From the NCBI RefSeq assembly GCF_017654485.1, contig NZ_CP061091.1, positions 2,238,501-2,302,500 of the forward strand: 64,000 nt of DNA. The letters are read 5' to 3'. Under the pieces are notes generated by a model that was not told where the DNA came from, searched no databases, and saw only the letters and a program-made list of their open reading frames with translations. Shown here piece by piece: positions 1 to 8,608 of the stretch (position 1 is the first letter of the stretch; every line of letters begins with the position of its first letter). Source of the DNA: Roseomonas marmotae (GTDB lineage Bacteria; Pseudomonadota; Alphaproteobacteria; Acetobacterales; Acetobacteraceae). The translations under genes and the position numbers were made by a program.

Positions 1-1
1 C

Positions 2-796
2 GACCTGCCGCGGGGCAGCTTCGTGGCGCTGGGCCCGGCCCTGTCGCGCCGCCCACTGCCGATCCGGATCGGGGCGGTGCAAACGGAATCGCGCGGCACG
101 AACCCGTCCCTGGTTCCCCTGCCGCAGACCGCGCCGGAAGAGGCGCGGGAACTGGTGATGAGCGCCGCCACCGAGCCTGCACCGGTCCGGCCAGCCCGTC
201 GCCTTCCGCCCGCGCCTCCGCCGGATATTCTGGCGCAGCTCGCCCAGGCGCGCCCTGCCATGCAGCAGCCCCGTGCCGAGGCTCCACCCAGCCCGGAGGA
301 ATTGGCGGCTCGCAAGGCGCAGCTCGAAAAGATCCTGCGGCAGATCCTGGCCGAGCCCGAGGCCGCTTTCCGCAGCGTCTCCGTCCTCTACCAGGATTTC
401 CTGGTGCGGCTGCGGATTCATGCCGTGCCGGGCAAGCCGCCGGAAATTCCGGCCTTCCGCCGCATGCTGGCGGTGGCCCGCGCCGGCGTCAGCGCGGAGG
501 CGGCCGAAGGCGAGGAGTGGCAGCAGATCCTGACCCGTGCGGGGACCTTGCCGGAGGATGTGCAGGGTGTCTTCCTGCTGCTGGGCCGGGCGGCGCTGGA
601 GCGACAGCCCTGTCCTTCGGATGCCGTGATCGCGCAGGCCTATGGCACCCGCTCGGTGGGCCGTGCACGGCGGCTGCTCTCCTACATGGAGGAGCAGGGC
701 GCCATCGTCTGCCGGCCTGACGCGGTGGGGCGCCGTATTGTCGCGCTGGTGGAACTGGGCTGGGAAACCGCTCCGGGCGACCCGAACGCCATCTGA
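2..796 (+). CDS. HerA-like (DUF87) ATPase, C-terminal part, 5' truncated by window edge
   Basis: The frame is open from the first bases of the window, so the start lies outside. The visible part begins with the motif FVALGPALSRRPLPIRIG, which I recognise from the end of the ATPase core of HerA/DUF87-type proteins. A proline/alanine-rich linker, a helical segment and a C-terminal winged-helix-like stretch follow (YGTRSVGRARRLLSYMEEQG, about residues 205-226). Such proteins are hexameric DNA translocases or helicases. The Walker motifs would lie upstream and cannot be seen, so the family call rests on the tail only. The stop is 26 bases from the stop of the opposing gene. The GTG at 23 is in frame but is unlikely to be a real start. 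Confidence 0.6.
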   Translation, partial: DLPRGSFVALGPALSRRPLPIRIGAVQTESRGTNPSLVPLPQTAPEEARELVMSAATEPAPVRPARRLPPAPPPDILAQLAQARPAMQQPRAEAPPSPEELAARKAQLEKILRQILAEPEAAFRSVSVLYQDFLVRLRIHAVPGKPPEIPAFRRMLAVARAGVSAEAAEGEEWQQILTRAGTLPEDVQGVFLLLGRAALERQPCPSDAVIAQAYGTRSVGRARRLLSYMEEQGAIVCRPDAVGRRIVALVELGWETAPGDPNAI

Positions 797-822
797 AAAC
801 AAAGGCAGCGTTATGTTTCGCG

Positions 823-1365
823 TCAGGGTGCAGTAGTGCCGCGCACCACGCCCTCGAACTCGGGCTGCCGCTGCCGGAAGCTGTCCTTCTCCGCGACGCA
901 GACGATGTTGGTGTGGCCCCGCGGCGTTTCCAGAACGGCGAAAAAGTTCCGCATCTGCCGGGCGCGGGGGGGCAGATCCCGGCGGGGCTTGAAGTCACCC
1001 AGCAGCACCATGCCGCGGATGCCGTTCACCTCGACCAGCGCGGTGTCCGTCACCTCATAGACCGGAGCGAGCCGGGCGACGATGGCATCGCGCCAGGCGG
1101 GGGTCCCGACCAGCGTATTGATCTGCTCCTGGGAGAAGCGGGCATTTCCTGCCGCTGGCAGGAAGCCGACCTCGCAGCCTTCGTCGGAATCGCCCGACCG
1201 CTTGATCGAAATGGTGGCGGCATGCCGCTGATCCGGTGGCTTGGCTGTAGCCACATAACCGGGCGGCGGATTGACGGTGAGGCCTGTTCCGGGGTCGCGC
1301 AGGGGGGCGGCCTGGGCGGCAGTCGCCAGAAGCCATGCCGCGAGGCCGAATATCCGCAATCTCAT
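823..1365 (-). CDS. hypothetical secreted protein
   Basis: About 180 residues. The N-terminus is a classical signal peptide (MRLRIFGLAAWLLATAAQA, cleavage probably after AQA), so the product is periplasmic or secreted. No catalytic motif is evident, and two or three cysteines could form a disulfide. I do not recognise the family. Two ATGs lie in frame at 1371 and 1365. The Shine-Dalgarno-like GGGAGA directly abuts the first and sits about six bases before the second, so 1365 is the better start. It is convergent with the ATPase gene on its left and lies downstream of the binding-protein gene on the same strand. Confidence 0.65.
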   Translation of the reverse strand: MRLRIFGLAAWLLATAAQAAPLRDPGTGLTVNPPPGYVATAKPPDQRHAATISIKRSGDSDEGCEVGFLPAAGNARFSQEQINTLVGTPAWRDAIVARLAPVYEVTDTALVEVNGIRGMVLLGDFKPRRDLPPRARQMRNFFAVLETPRGHTNIVCVAEKDSFRQRQPEFEGVVRGTTAP

Positions 1366-1432
1366 GGTCATTCTCCCGTCGGTACAGGAGAAAGGGCGGC
1401 CGCTGCCCGGGGGTTGCGGCCGCCTACACAGG

Positions 1433-2449
1433 TCAGACCTGCCGATCAGCCGCCGGCGGCAGGAATTTGTCGGTGAACATGCTGGCGGCGCTGGGTGGGT
1501 TCTTCACCCCATAGGCTTCGGCATTGACGCGGATCAGCGTCTCGGCACGCGCCATATCCAGGTAGCCAAGCCCGTGCTGCCTGACATTCGGCGTCAGGAT
1601 GGACCGGTCGCGCGTCATGGCGAAGCGGCGGGCTTCCAGCGCCTCGTCGAACAGTGGTTCGCGCTTCTTGATCGCCGCCATGCCACCGGGCACATCGGCA
1701 AGCAGGGCGCGCAGCCCGAGCATCGAGGCCTTCACGAAAGATGCAGCTACCTGCGGGTTCTTCTCCAGCCAGTCGGCCCGGGCGACGATGGCGCTGCCAT
1801 AGAGATCCAGCCCATTCTCGGCATAGGGCCAGGCAAGGATGTTGTCTTCGGGGATACCGACGCCCACCAGGTTGAAATAGGTGGTGAAGAGGAAGCCCGT
1901 GACCGCGTCCACCTGACCCTGGGCCAGCATGGTGTCGCGCAGACTGGCGGCCATGCTGGTCCAGTTGATCTTCCCGGCGTCGATGCCCGCCGCCTGGGCA
2001 AAAGCCGGGAAGATCATGCGGCTGGCTTCACCCTCCGGCGCGCCCAGCTTCTTGCCGGCGGCTTCCCTGGGGTTGGTGATGCCGCGACCCTTCAGCGTGA
2101 TCAGGGCCGTCGCGGTGCGGTCGAACACCTGATAGATGGAGACGAGGCGCTTGTCCGGGTTATCGGCGTTCAGCTTCACGGCGGTGCTGATATCGGTGAA
2201 GCCCATTTCATAGGCACCGGAGGCCACTTTCACGGCCGTGTCACCAGAGCCGAAGCCCCGGTCGATCTTCACTGAGAGGCCGGCGTCGCGGAAGAAGCCC
2301 TTGTCATCGGCCAGGATCCACATGCCGTGGTTACCCTGCAGCGCCCAGTCGAGGGCGAAGCGGACCGAACCGCCCTGCGCTGCGGCGGGGCGGATGGCGG
2401 GCATGGCGAGCGCCGCGCCGGCAGCGAGCATGAGATGGCGACGTTGCAT
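1433..2449 (-). CDS. NMT1/THI5-type ABC substrate-binding protein (orphan)
   Basis: A periplasmic solute-binding protein of 338 residues in the NitT/TauT/SsuA-ThiY superfamily. It has an N-terminal export signal (MQRRHLMLAAGAALAMPAI, cleavage near AAAQ), then the family opening VRFALDWALQGNHGMWILAD, a segment reading GDTAVKVASGAYEMGFTD, and the lobe-2 pattern around EGEASRMIFPAFA. The family delivers sulfonates, nitrate, pyrimidine thiamine precursors or other small organics to a permease and ATPase. None of those partners is adjacent, so the substrate is unknown and transport must use components encoded elsewhere. It follows the DUF599 gene on the same strand, with a weak hairpin between them. 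Confidence 0.85.
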   Translation of the reverse strand: MQRRHLMLAAGAALAMPAIRPAAAQGGSVRFALDWALQGNHGMWILADDKGFFRDAGLSVKIDRGFGSGDTAVKVASGAYEMGFTDISTAVKLNADNPDKRLVSIYQVFDRTATALITLKGRGITNPREAAGKKLGAPEGEASRMIFPAFAQAAGIDAGKINWTSMAASLRDTMLAQGQVDAVTGFLFTTYFNLVGVGIPEDNILAWPYAENGLDLYGSAIVARADWLEKNPQVAASFVKASMLGLRALLADVPGGMAAIKKREPLFDEALEARRFAMTRDRSILTPNVRQHGLGYLDMARAETLIRVNAEAYGVKNPPSAASMFTDKFLPPAADRQV

Positions 2450-2553
2450 GGTTGTGGGCCTCCGTTTGCGTGAAGCAAATGCGAGAGCGAGGCTGCACGC
2501 AAGCAGAGAAATGACGCTAAAACAGTCGGCTAGGCGGGTGTCGCCTTAAAGGA

Positions 2554-2579
2554 AGGCAGAACCCGGGGTTCGGCTGCCT
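2554..2579 (-). terminator. weak hairpin after the DUF599 gene
   Basis: Arms AGGCAG (2554-2559) and CTGCCT (2574-2579), with an inner AACC/GGTT pairing, lie immediately past the DUF599 stop on the minus strand. They are followed by a T-rich but imperfect stretch (TCCTTT). This could be a weak intrinsic terminator insulating the binding-protein gene. The stem is short, so the call is tentative. Confidence 0.35.
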
Positions 2580-2588
2580 GTGACGTGG

Positions 2589-3284
2589 TCACTGGCTGTC
2601 AGGCGGCGGTGGAACATGCAGCGCATCCCGCACCACCGAGCGGAACTCCCGCCGGTGCAACTCGGACAGTACGAGGATGCTGCTGAGCATCAGTGCCACC
2701 GGGTGGACGATCCAGGCGAGGGCAGCCAGGCCGAAATAGTAGGCCCGCAGCCCCGTATTGAAGTGGCGTGCCCCGCGGCTGGCAACCTCCGCCGCGACGT
2801 CCGCCTGCGCGCCCCATTCGGGGCCGTATCCCAGTGCCCCGAGGCAGGTGCTGGCGTAGTTGAACTGCCTGAGCGCCCAGGTCAGCTCAAAAAAGGCGCG
2901 GATGAAGATGAAGATCAGCAGGAAGAGGCGGATCTCCCAGGCGACCGCGTCCCCCGGCACCGCCGCGAAGGGGACGGAGCCGAAGATACGTTCCCCCAGT
3001 TCCGGCGCGCCCAGCAGCGCCACCAGGCCACCCAGGATGAAGATGCTTGTATTGGCGAGGAAGGAAGTGCTGGTCATGAGATTGCCGATGATGCTGACAT
3101 CGGCGATGCGATTGTCACGCTGAAGCGCCATGCGCATCCATCGCCGGCGATGCTCGTCCATCGCGGCGATCACGCTGCGGGCGTGGATGGAAGGCACCCG
3201 GTCCACCACCGCGGCATAGCCTGCCCAGCAGAGGGCGAAAACGGCCAGGGCGATCCAGTCCAGTGTGTTCAGCGGAAGGGTCAT
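2589..3284 (-). CDS. DUF599 family membrane protein
   Basis: Predicted inner-membrane protein of about 231 residues that matches the DUF599 layout. It has an N-terminal membrane segment (LDWIALAVFALCWAGYAAVV), the cytoplasmic motif RRRWMRMALQRDNRIADVSI, then membrane segments around FLANTSIFILGGLVALLG, LFLLIFIFIRAFFELTWALR and the C-terminal third. The motif ARHFNTGLRAYYF is typical of the family. Function is unknown. A longer frame reaches 3332, but that start would lie inside the icd terminator, so translation should begin at ATG 3284 (or ATG 3296). Expression is probably independent of icd because of that terminator. Confidence 0.8.
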   Translation of the reverse strand: MTLPLNTLDWIALAVFALCWAGYAAVVDRVPSIHARSVIAAMDEHRRRWMRMALQRDNRIADVSIIGNLMTSTSFLANTSIFILGGLVALLGAPELGERIFGSVPFAAVPGDAVAWEIRLFLLIFIFIRAFFELTWALRQFNYASTCLGALGYGPEWGAQADVAAEVASRGARHFNTGLRAYYFGLAALAWIVHPVALMLSSILVLSELHRREFRSVVRDALHVPPPPDSQ

Positions 3285-3330
3285 GTCAGGGCGCATATCA
3301 CGCGCGGCCACGGCCGACGCGGGGCAGAAC

Positions 3331-3361
3331 AAAAAAAAAGCGGGGCGCCGAAGCGCCCCGC
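3331..3361 (-). terminator. intrinsic terminator of icd
   Basis: Read on the minus strand: a perfect 9-bp stem GCGGGGCGC/GCGCCCCGC (plus-strand arms 3340-3348 and 3353-3361) closed by a stable TTCG tetraloop and followed by nine consecutive T residues (3339-3331). It begins 26 bases after the icd stop. This is a textbook Rho-independent terminator and the best one in the window. Confidence 0.95.
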
Positions 3362-3387
3362 CCTGAGAGTCAGAAGCCGGGGCTGGT

Positions 3388-4599
3388 TCAGCCCATCTTC
3401 TTCTTCAGGTTCTCGTCCAGCTTGGCCAGGAAGTTCTGGGTGTTCAGCCAGGGCTGGTCCTTGCCGATCAGCACGGCCAGGTCCTTGGTCATGTAGCCGC
3501 TCTCGACCGTCTCGATGCAGACCTGCTCCAGGGCATTGGCGAAGTCCACCACGTCCTGCGTGCCGTCGAACTTGCCGCGATAGGCCAGGCCACGGGTCCA
3601 GGCGAAGATCGAGGCGATCGGGTTGGTCGAGGTCTCGCGGCCCTTCTGGTGCTCGCGGTAGTGGCGCGTCACCGTGCCGTGCGCCGCCTCGGACTCGACC
3701 GTGTTGCCGTCCGGGGAGAGCAGCACGGAGGTCATCAGGCCGAGCGAGCCGAAGCCCTGTGCCACGATGTCGGACTGCACGTCGCCATCGTAGTTCTTGC
3801 AGGCCCAGATATAGCCGCCTTCCCACTTCAGGGCGGAGGCCACCATGTCGTCGATCAGGCGGTCCTCATAGGTCAGGCCGCGCTTCTCGAACTCCGCCTT
3901 GAACTCGGCGTCGTAGATGGCGCGGAAGATGTCCTTGAAGTTGCCGTCATAGGCCTTGAGGATGGTGTTCTTGTGCGAGAAGTACACCGAGTAGTTTCGG
4001 GCCAGGCCGTAATTGAAGGAGGCGCGCGCGAAGCCCTCGATCGACTTGTTCAGGTTGTGCTGCATCATGGCAGCGCCAGGGCCCTTGAAGTCGAACTGGC
4101 CGATTTCCTGCACCTCGCCGTTCTCGGCGATGTAGGTCATCTTGACCGTGCCGGGGCCCGGCACCTTCATCTCGACCGCGCGGTAGATGTCGCCATAGGC
4201 ATGGCGGCCGACGACGATCGGCTTGGTCCAGTGCGGCACCAGGCGGGGCACGTTCTGGCAGATGATCGGCTCGCGGAAGATCGTGCCGTCCAGGATGTTG
4301 CGGATGGTCCCGTTGGGGGACTTCCACATCTTCTTCAGGCCAAATTCCTTCACCCGCGCCTCGTCGGGGGTGATGGTGGCGCACTTCACGCCCACGCCGT
4401 ACTGCTTGATGGCATTGGCGGCATCGACCGTCACCTGGTCGTCGGTCTGGTCACGATACTGGATGCCGAGGTCGTAATACTTCAGGTCGACGTCCAGGTA
4501 GGGGGTGATCAGCTTGTCCTTGATGAACCCCCAGATGATGCGGGTCATCTCATCGCCGTCGAGTTCGACGACGGGGTTCTTTACCTTGATCTTGGCCAT
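3388..4599 (-). CDS. icd: NADP-dependent isocitrate dehydrogenase
   Basis: Converts isocitrate to 2-oxoglutarate with NADP in the TCA cycle; cytoplasmic. The 403-residue length and the opening [20 protein letters not shown] identify the eukaryote-like homodimeric class common in alphaproteobacteria, not the E. coli class. Further support comes from the substrate and cofactor segments [37 protein letters not shown] and [12 protein letters not shown]. The frame stays open upstream to 4692, but ATG 4599 carries a good ribosome site (GAGGA about 6 bases before it) and matches the family N-terminus. It is monocistronic, with a strong terminator immediately downstream. Confidence 0.97.
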   Translation of the reverse strand: MAKIKVKNPVVELDGDEMTRIIWGFIKDKLITPYLDVDLKYYDLGIQYRDQTDDQVTVDAANAIKQYGVGVKCATITPDEARVKEFGLKKMWKSPNGTIRNILDGTIFREPIICQNVPRLVPHWTKPIVVGRHAYGDIYRAVEMKVPGPGTVKMTYIAENGEVQEIGQFDFKGPGAAMMQHNLNKSIEGFARASFNYGLARNYSVYFSHKNTILKAYDGNFKDIFRAIYDAEFKAEFEKRGLTYEDRLIDDMVASALKWEGGYIWACKNYDGDVQSDIVAQGFGSLGLMTSVLLSPDGNTVESEAAHGTVTRHYREHQKGRETSTNPIASIFAWTRGLAYRGKFDGTQDVVDFANALEQVCIETVESGYMTKDLAVLIGKDQPWLNTQNFLAKLDENLKKKMG

Positions 4600-4792
4600 G
4601 CTGATCCTCGTCTGGACAGTTTTGCGCATCCGCCCTGCCGCCCGCGCCAGATACCCCGGCGGCTGGCGGTCCGGTCGCGCGGACCATCGCACCGGCAGCC
4701 GGGCGCGGCAAGGGCAGGGGACGACGCAGGCGGTTCCAGCGGCCGCAAAAACCCTTTAATCAGCCGCTTCCCCCCTCCCTCCGGTGTTCATC

Positions 4793-6520
4793 ATGCTCAA
4801 GCGATTCCTTGCCTATTACCGGCCGCACCGAGGGCTCTTCCTGCTCGATTTCTCCTGCGCCGTACTCTCCGGCGTGCTGGAACTTGGCTTCCCGCTGGCT
4901 GTGCGCGGCTTCGTGGACCATCTGTTGCCCGGGCAGGACTGGGGGCTGATCCTGCTGGCCTCCGCCGGCCTGCTCGTGGTCTATCTGCTGAATACCGGGC
5001 TCATGGCCGTGGTCGCCTACTGGGGCCACATGCTCGGCATCAATATCGAGACGGAGATGCGCCGGAAGGCCTTCGACCATCTCCAGAAACTCTCCTTCCG
5101 CTTCTACGACAACCAGAAGACCGGCCATCTCGTCGCCCGTGTCACCAAGGACCTGGAGGAGGTGGGGGAGGTGGCCCATCACGGGCCCGAGGACCTGTTC
5201 ATCGCCATCATGACCTTCCTCGGCGCTTTCGCGCTGATGTTCATGGTGCATCCGCAGCTGGCGATCCTGACGGCCATCATCGTGCCGGTGACCGGCTGGC
5301 TGTCCACCCACTACGGCAGCCGCATGACCGCGACATGGCGCGCCATCTACGGCCGTGTCGGAGCGTTCAATGCACGCATCGAGGAGAATGTCGGCGGCAT
5401 GCGCGTGGTGCAGGCCTTCGCCAATGAGGAGCATGAGCGGCGCCTCTTCGCCGAGGACAACGCGAGATACCGCAGCACCAAGCTGGAGGCCTACAGGATC
5501 ATGGCCGCCAGCATGTCCATCTCCTACCTCGGCATGCGGCTGACGCAGATGGTGGTCATGATCGCCGGCAGCTACTTCGTGCTGCGTGGTGACCTGACGG
5601 CCGGCGGCTTCGTGGGCTTCCTGCTCCTCGTCGGCGTATTCTTCCGCCCGGTCGAGAAGATCAACGCGGTGCTGGAGACCTATCCTAAGGGAATCGCCGG
5701 GTTCCGCCGCTATACCGAGTTGCTGGATACCGAGCCCGATATCAACGACGCGCCGGATGCCGTGGCTGTCTCCGGGCTTCGCGGCGATATCCGCTATGAG
5801 CATGTCAGCTTCGGCTATGGTAGTGGCAAGGCGGTGCTGGATGACGTCTCGCTGGAGATCAGGGCAGGTGAGACGGTGGCCTTCGTTGGCCCTTCCGGCG
5901 CGGGGAAGACGACCATCTGCTCTCTGCTGCCGCGCTTCTACGAGGCCGATGCCGGCCGCATCACCATCGATGGTATCGACATCCGCAAGATGACGCTCGC
6001 CTCCCTGCGCGGGCAGATCGGCATCGTCCAGCAGGACGTCTTCCTCTTTGCGGGCACGATGCGGGAGAATATCGCCTACGGCCGCCTCGGCGCGAGCGAG
6101 GCCGAGATCCTGGAAGCCGCCCGCCGCGCCAGGCTGGACACGGTCATCGCCGGCCTGCCGGCCGGGCTGGATACCGTGGTGGGGGAGCGGGGGGTCAAGC
6201 TTTCGGGCGGGCAGAAGCAGCGGCTGGCCATCGCCCGCATCTTCCTGAAAAATCCGCCGATCCTGATTCTGGACGAGGCGACGAGCGCGCTGGATACCGA
6301 GACGGAGCGCGCCATCCAACAGTCCCTGGCGGAGTTGTCACGCGGCCGCACCACGCTGGTCATCGCGCACCGCCTCGCCACCATCCGCGATGCCGACCGC
6401 ATCGTCGTGGTGGACCGGAACGGCATCGCCGAGCAGGGGCGGCATCAGGAACTGGTTGCCGCGGGGGGTCTCTACCGGCGGCTGCATGAGGCGCAGCAGG
6501 ATACCGCCCGCGCCTCCTGA
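4793..6520 (+). CDS. ABC transporter, fused permease and ATP-binding domains
   Basis: A half-transporter of about 575 residues, working as a homodimer or heterodimer in the inner membrane. Six membrane helices occupy roughly residues 12-300 (type I exporter fold, starting FLAYYRPHRGLFLLDFSCAV). The nucleotide-binding domain follows with Walker A GPSGAGKTT, Q-loop QQDVFLFAGTM, signature LSGGQKQRLAIAR, Walker B ILILDEATSALD and the switch His in IAHRLAT. The architecture is that of lipid or drug exporters of the MsbA/LmrA type, and the substrate cannot be read from the sequence. An in-frame GTG lies nine bases upstream at 4784. ATG 4793 gives the usual N-terminus, but neither start has a clear ribosome site. 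Confidence 0.9.
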   Translation: MLKRFLAYYRPHRGLFLLDFSCAVLSGVLELGFPLAVRGFVDHLLPGQDWGLILLASAGLLVVYLLNTGLMAVVAYWGHMLGINIETEMRRKAFDHLQKLSFRFYDNQKTGHLVARVTKDLEEVGEVAHHGPEDLFIAIMTFLGAFALMFMVHPQLAILTAIIVPVTGWLSTHYGSRMTATWRAIYGRVGAFNARIEENVGGMRVVQAFANEEHERRLFAEDNARYRSTKLEAYRIMAASMSISYLGMRLTQMVVMIAGSYFVLRGDLTAGGFVGFLLLVGVFFRPVEKINAVLETYPKGIAGFRRYTELLDTEPDINDAPDAVAVSGLRGDIRYEHVSFGYGSGKAVLDDVSLEIRAGETVAFVGPSGAGKTTICSLLPRFYEADAGRITIDGIDIRKMTLASLRGQIGIVQQDVFLFAGTMRENIAYGRLGASEAEILEAARRARLDTVIAGLPAGLDTVVGERGVKLSGGQKQRLAIARIFLKNPPILILDEATSALDTETERAIQQSLAELSRGRTTLVIAHRLATIRDADRIVVVDRNGIAEQGRHQELVAAGGLYRRLHEAQQDTARAS

Positions 6521-6526
6521 GCCTGC

Positions 6527-6838
6527 CTACCAGCCACGGCGTCCATAGCGGTAACCCGGAGGGGGCGCGCCATAGCCGGGCCGGGGGCCGTAGTAGCGCG
6601 GGGGAGGCCCATAGCCCGGCCGCGGGCCATAACCGCGGCCCCCGTAATAGCGCGGGCCACGGTGGTAGTGCGGGCGATCGTCATTGACGGAACCGGCGAT
6701 CAGGGCCGTGGCCAAGCCGGCACCCGCCCCGAGCGCCAGGGTGCTGCCCCAGTCGGTCGAGCCATCCGGGTTCTGGCAACCGGCAACGGCAAGGCTGCCA
6801 GCCAAGGCGAAGACGGAGAGAATGCGACGGCTGAACAT
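6527..6838 (-). CDS. small lipoprotein with Gly/Tyr/Pro/Arg-rich tail
   Basis: About 103 residues. The signal peptide ends in a lipobox (LAVAGC), so the mature protein should be lipid-anchored at Cys20. A short hydrophobic glycine-rich stretch (STLALGAGAGLATALIAGS) follows, then a low-complexity tail made of imperfect repeats of the form YGPRPGYGxPP. Glycine-zipper-type small lipoproteins are common in this group. Function is unknown and an envelope role is inferred. The start at 6838 is supported by AGGAGG about eight bases upstream. A longer frame to 6880 would bury the signal peptide. Confidence 0.75.
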   Translation of the reverse strand: MFSRRILSVFALAGSLAVAGCQNPDGSTDWGSTLALGAGAGLATALIAGSVNDDRPHYHRGPRYYGGRGYGPRPGYGPPPRYYGPRPGYGAPPPGYRYGRRGW

Positions 6839-6945
6839 GAGACTGTTCCTCCTACCTGGAGAAACGTGACAGTCCCGCAAGGCGTTTCGTCGTCGTGATC
6901 AGGGCGATTCGGTGGTGAATTGCGGCAATTGCGACGCTTGTGGGG

Positions 6946-7200
6946 TCAGGCATGCCCTGCCGTGAAGGCATTGAAGGTCTGGATCGTGTAGGTGTCCTTC
7001 ACCCCCGCCACTGTCTGCACCTTCTCCACCACGAAGAGGCCGATATCCTGCTCGGCATCCAGATAGAACTTTCCCAGAAGGTCATACTGGCCGGAAACGG
7101 AATGCATTTCCGATAGCTCCTCGATGCCGTCCGCCATTTCCCGCGCCACGCGGTAGGCTTGACCCATTTCGCACTTGATGAGGACGAAGATCGCGCGCAT
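6946..7200 (-). CDS. stand-alone Lrp/AsnC effector (RAM) domain protein
   Basis: Only 84 residues, corresponding to the ligand-binding/oligomerisation domain of Lrp/AsnC regulators without the DNA-binding half. Supporting stretches are the opening MRAIFVLIKCEMGQAYRVA, the central VSGQYDLLGKFYLD and the C-terminal VAGVKDTYTIQTF. Such single-domain proteins bind amino acids or similar metabolites and form octamers. They may modulate full-length Lrp proteins or act as dimerisation partners. A much longer same-strand frame reaches 7965, but it lies antisense to the MFS gene, and the start at 7200 gives the family N-terminus. The gene is divergent from the MFS gene. Confidence 0.85.
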   Translation of the reverse strand: MRAIFVLIKCEMGQAYRVAREMADGIEELSEMHSVSGQYDLLGKFYLDAEQDIGLFVVEKVQTVAGVKDTYTIQTFNAFTAGHA

Positions 7201-7293
7201 CGCGGGCCTCCTGCTGGATGCGCCAATGAATTGCGGCGCCAGGGGTGCTGTTGCCACAGCACGGCCTGGCGCGGAAGATGCCCGCGCCTGCCG

Positions 7294-8535
7294 ATGCTTC
7301 AAGTCCTTCCCCCTGCTCCCCCAAAGGCCACCTGGACGGCCGCCCTTGGCACCACGCTGCTGATGCAGACGGTGGCCGCCTTCATGGGCCAGATGCTGCC
7401 CGTGCTGGCCCCCGTCATGACGCGGGATGCCGGGCTGCGGCCGGAGAATGTCGGCCACTTCGCCGCGCTGAACGCGGTGGGGGTGGTGATCTTCCTGATC
7501 TTCGGCGGCCCGTTGCTGAAGCGGATGGGGCCTGTGCGAAGCCTGCAGGGCGGCGCCGTCCTGGCCGGCCTCGGGCTGGCCGTGGCGATGCTGGGCTCGC
7601 TGCCGGCTCTGTTGCTGGCTTCCTTGTTGCTGGGCATCGGCTATGGACCCACGCCGCCAGCGGGCAGCCGCATCCTGGCCGCCACGGCGCCACCGCGGCA
7701 CCGGACGCTGATCTTTTCCATCAAGCAGGCCGGAGCGCCGCTGGGTGCCTCCCTGGCCGGACTGGCCGCCGCACCTCTGGCGGTGATTGCAGGCTGGCAA
7801 GCTTCGCTCTGGCTCGGCATCGGCGCGGCCGTCGTGGCCTGCTGCCTCGTGCAGCCCCAGCGCGCCATGCTGGATGTGGAGCGCGACCCTGGCCAGCCCA
7901 TCGGCTTCGGGACCTTGTTCAGCCTCGGCAGCCTGGCGGGGCCTTTCACCGCGCTGCGCCTGCACCGGCTGCTGCCGCCGCTCACGCTCCTGGCCTTCTC
8001 CTTCGCCATCGTGCAGGGCAGCCTGTTTGCCTTCACCGTCACCTGGATCACCGAGGCGCGGGGCCTGGCGCTGGTGCAGGCGGGCACCGCTTTCGCGGGA
8101 ATGCAGGCCGGCGGCGCGGTGGCCCGTATCGGCCTGGGCTGGCTGGCCGACCGCACCGGGCGCCCGGCACTGGCGCTGGTGGTGCAGGCCATGGCGGCCG
8201 CGCTGCTGGTCGCGGTGCTGACGCTGCTGCCCCTCGATGCGCCGTTCTGGCTGCTGTTACTGCTCTGCACGCTGACCGGCGGCGTGGCCGCAAGCTGGAA
8301 CGGCATCTACAATGCCGAGGTCGCCCGCCTGGTGCCGCCGGAACGCGTCATCGAGGCGACGGCCGGTTCCAGCACGCTCTGCTTCCTGGGCTGTGTCCTG
8401 GCGCCGGCGGCTTTCGCCGTCCTGGTGGCGGTGTCGGGAGGCTGGACATTGCCGTTGCTGCTGGCTTCCGGACAGCTCGCCGTGACCGGCGCCATCGTCC
8501 TGCTCCCCGTGCTGCGCGCAAGCCGCGCTGGGTGA
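7294..8535 (+). CDS. MFS transporter
   Basis: Major facilitator of about 413 residues with around twelve hydrophobic segments, starting TTLLMQTVAAFMGQMLPVLA. It has a typical first cytoplasmic loop after transmembrane helix 2 (FGGPLLKRMGPVRSLQGG) and the second-half counterpart LGWLADRTGRPALALVVQ. Charged residues are sparse inside the helices, as expected for a secondary carrier of an organic anion or drug. Substrate unknown. A longer frame begins at 7159, but that segment is antisense to the RAM-domain gene and not membrane-like, so ATG 7294 is chosen. A poor ribosome site makes this start only probable. Confidence 0.85.
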   Translation: MLQVLPPAPPKATWTAALGTTLLMQTVAAFMGQMLPVLAPVMTRDAGLRPENVGHFAALNAVGVVIFLIFGGPLLKRMGPVRSLQGGAVLAGLGLAVAMLGSLPALLLASLLLGIGYGPTPPAGSRILAATAPPRHRTLIFSIKQAGAPLGASLAGLAAAPLAVIAGWQASLWLGIGAAVVACCLVQPQRAMLDVERDPGQPIGFGTLFSLGSLAGPFTALRLHRLLPPLTLLAFSFAIVQGSLFAFTVTWITEARGLALVQAGTAFAGMQAGGAVARIGLGWLADRTGRPALALVVQAMAAALLVAVLTLLPLDAPFWLLLLLCTLTGGVAASWNGIYNAEVARLVPPERVIEATAGSSTLCFLGCVLAPAAFAVLVAVSGGWTLPLLLASGQLAVTGAIVLLPVLRASRAG

Positions 8536-8608
8536 CGGCGGCAGGGTGGCTCACGGGCGCCCGTCAGGTTAGCTTCCGGCGCAGAAGTCGCGGAGGACGC
8601 ATCGGATC

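Noticed and set aside
2450..2588. Riboswitch upstream of the orphan NMT1-type binding protein
   Set aside because: The gap contains GCTAAA on the plus strand, but not on the gene's strand, and none of the TPP or SAM-II aptamer blocks.
3649..5427. A 592-codon plus-strand frame across icd and the ABC exporter
   Set aside because: Antisense to icd and out of frame with the exporter; low-complexity translation typical of a shadow frame.
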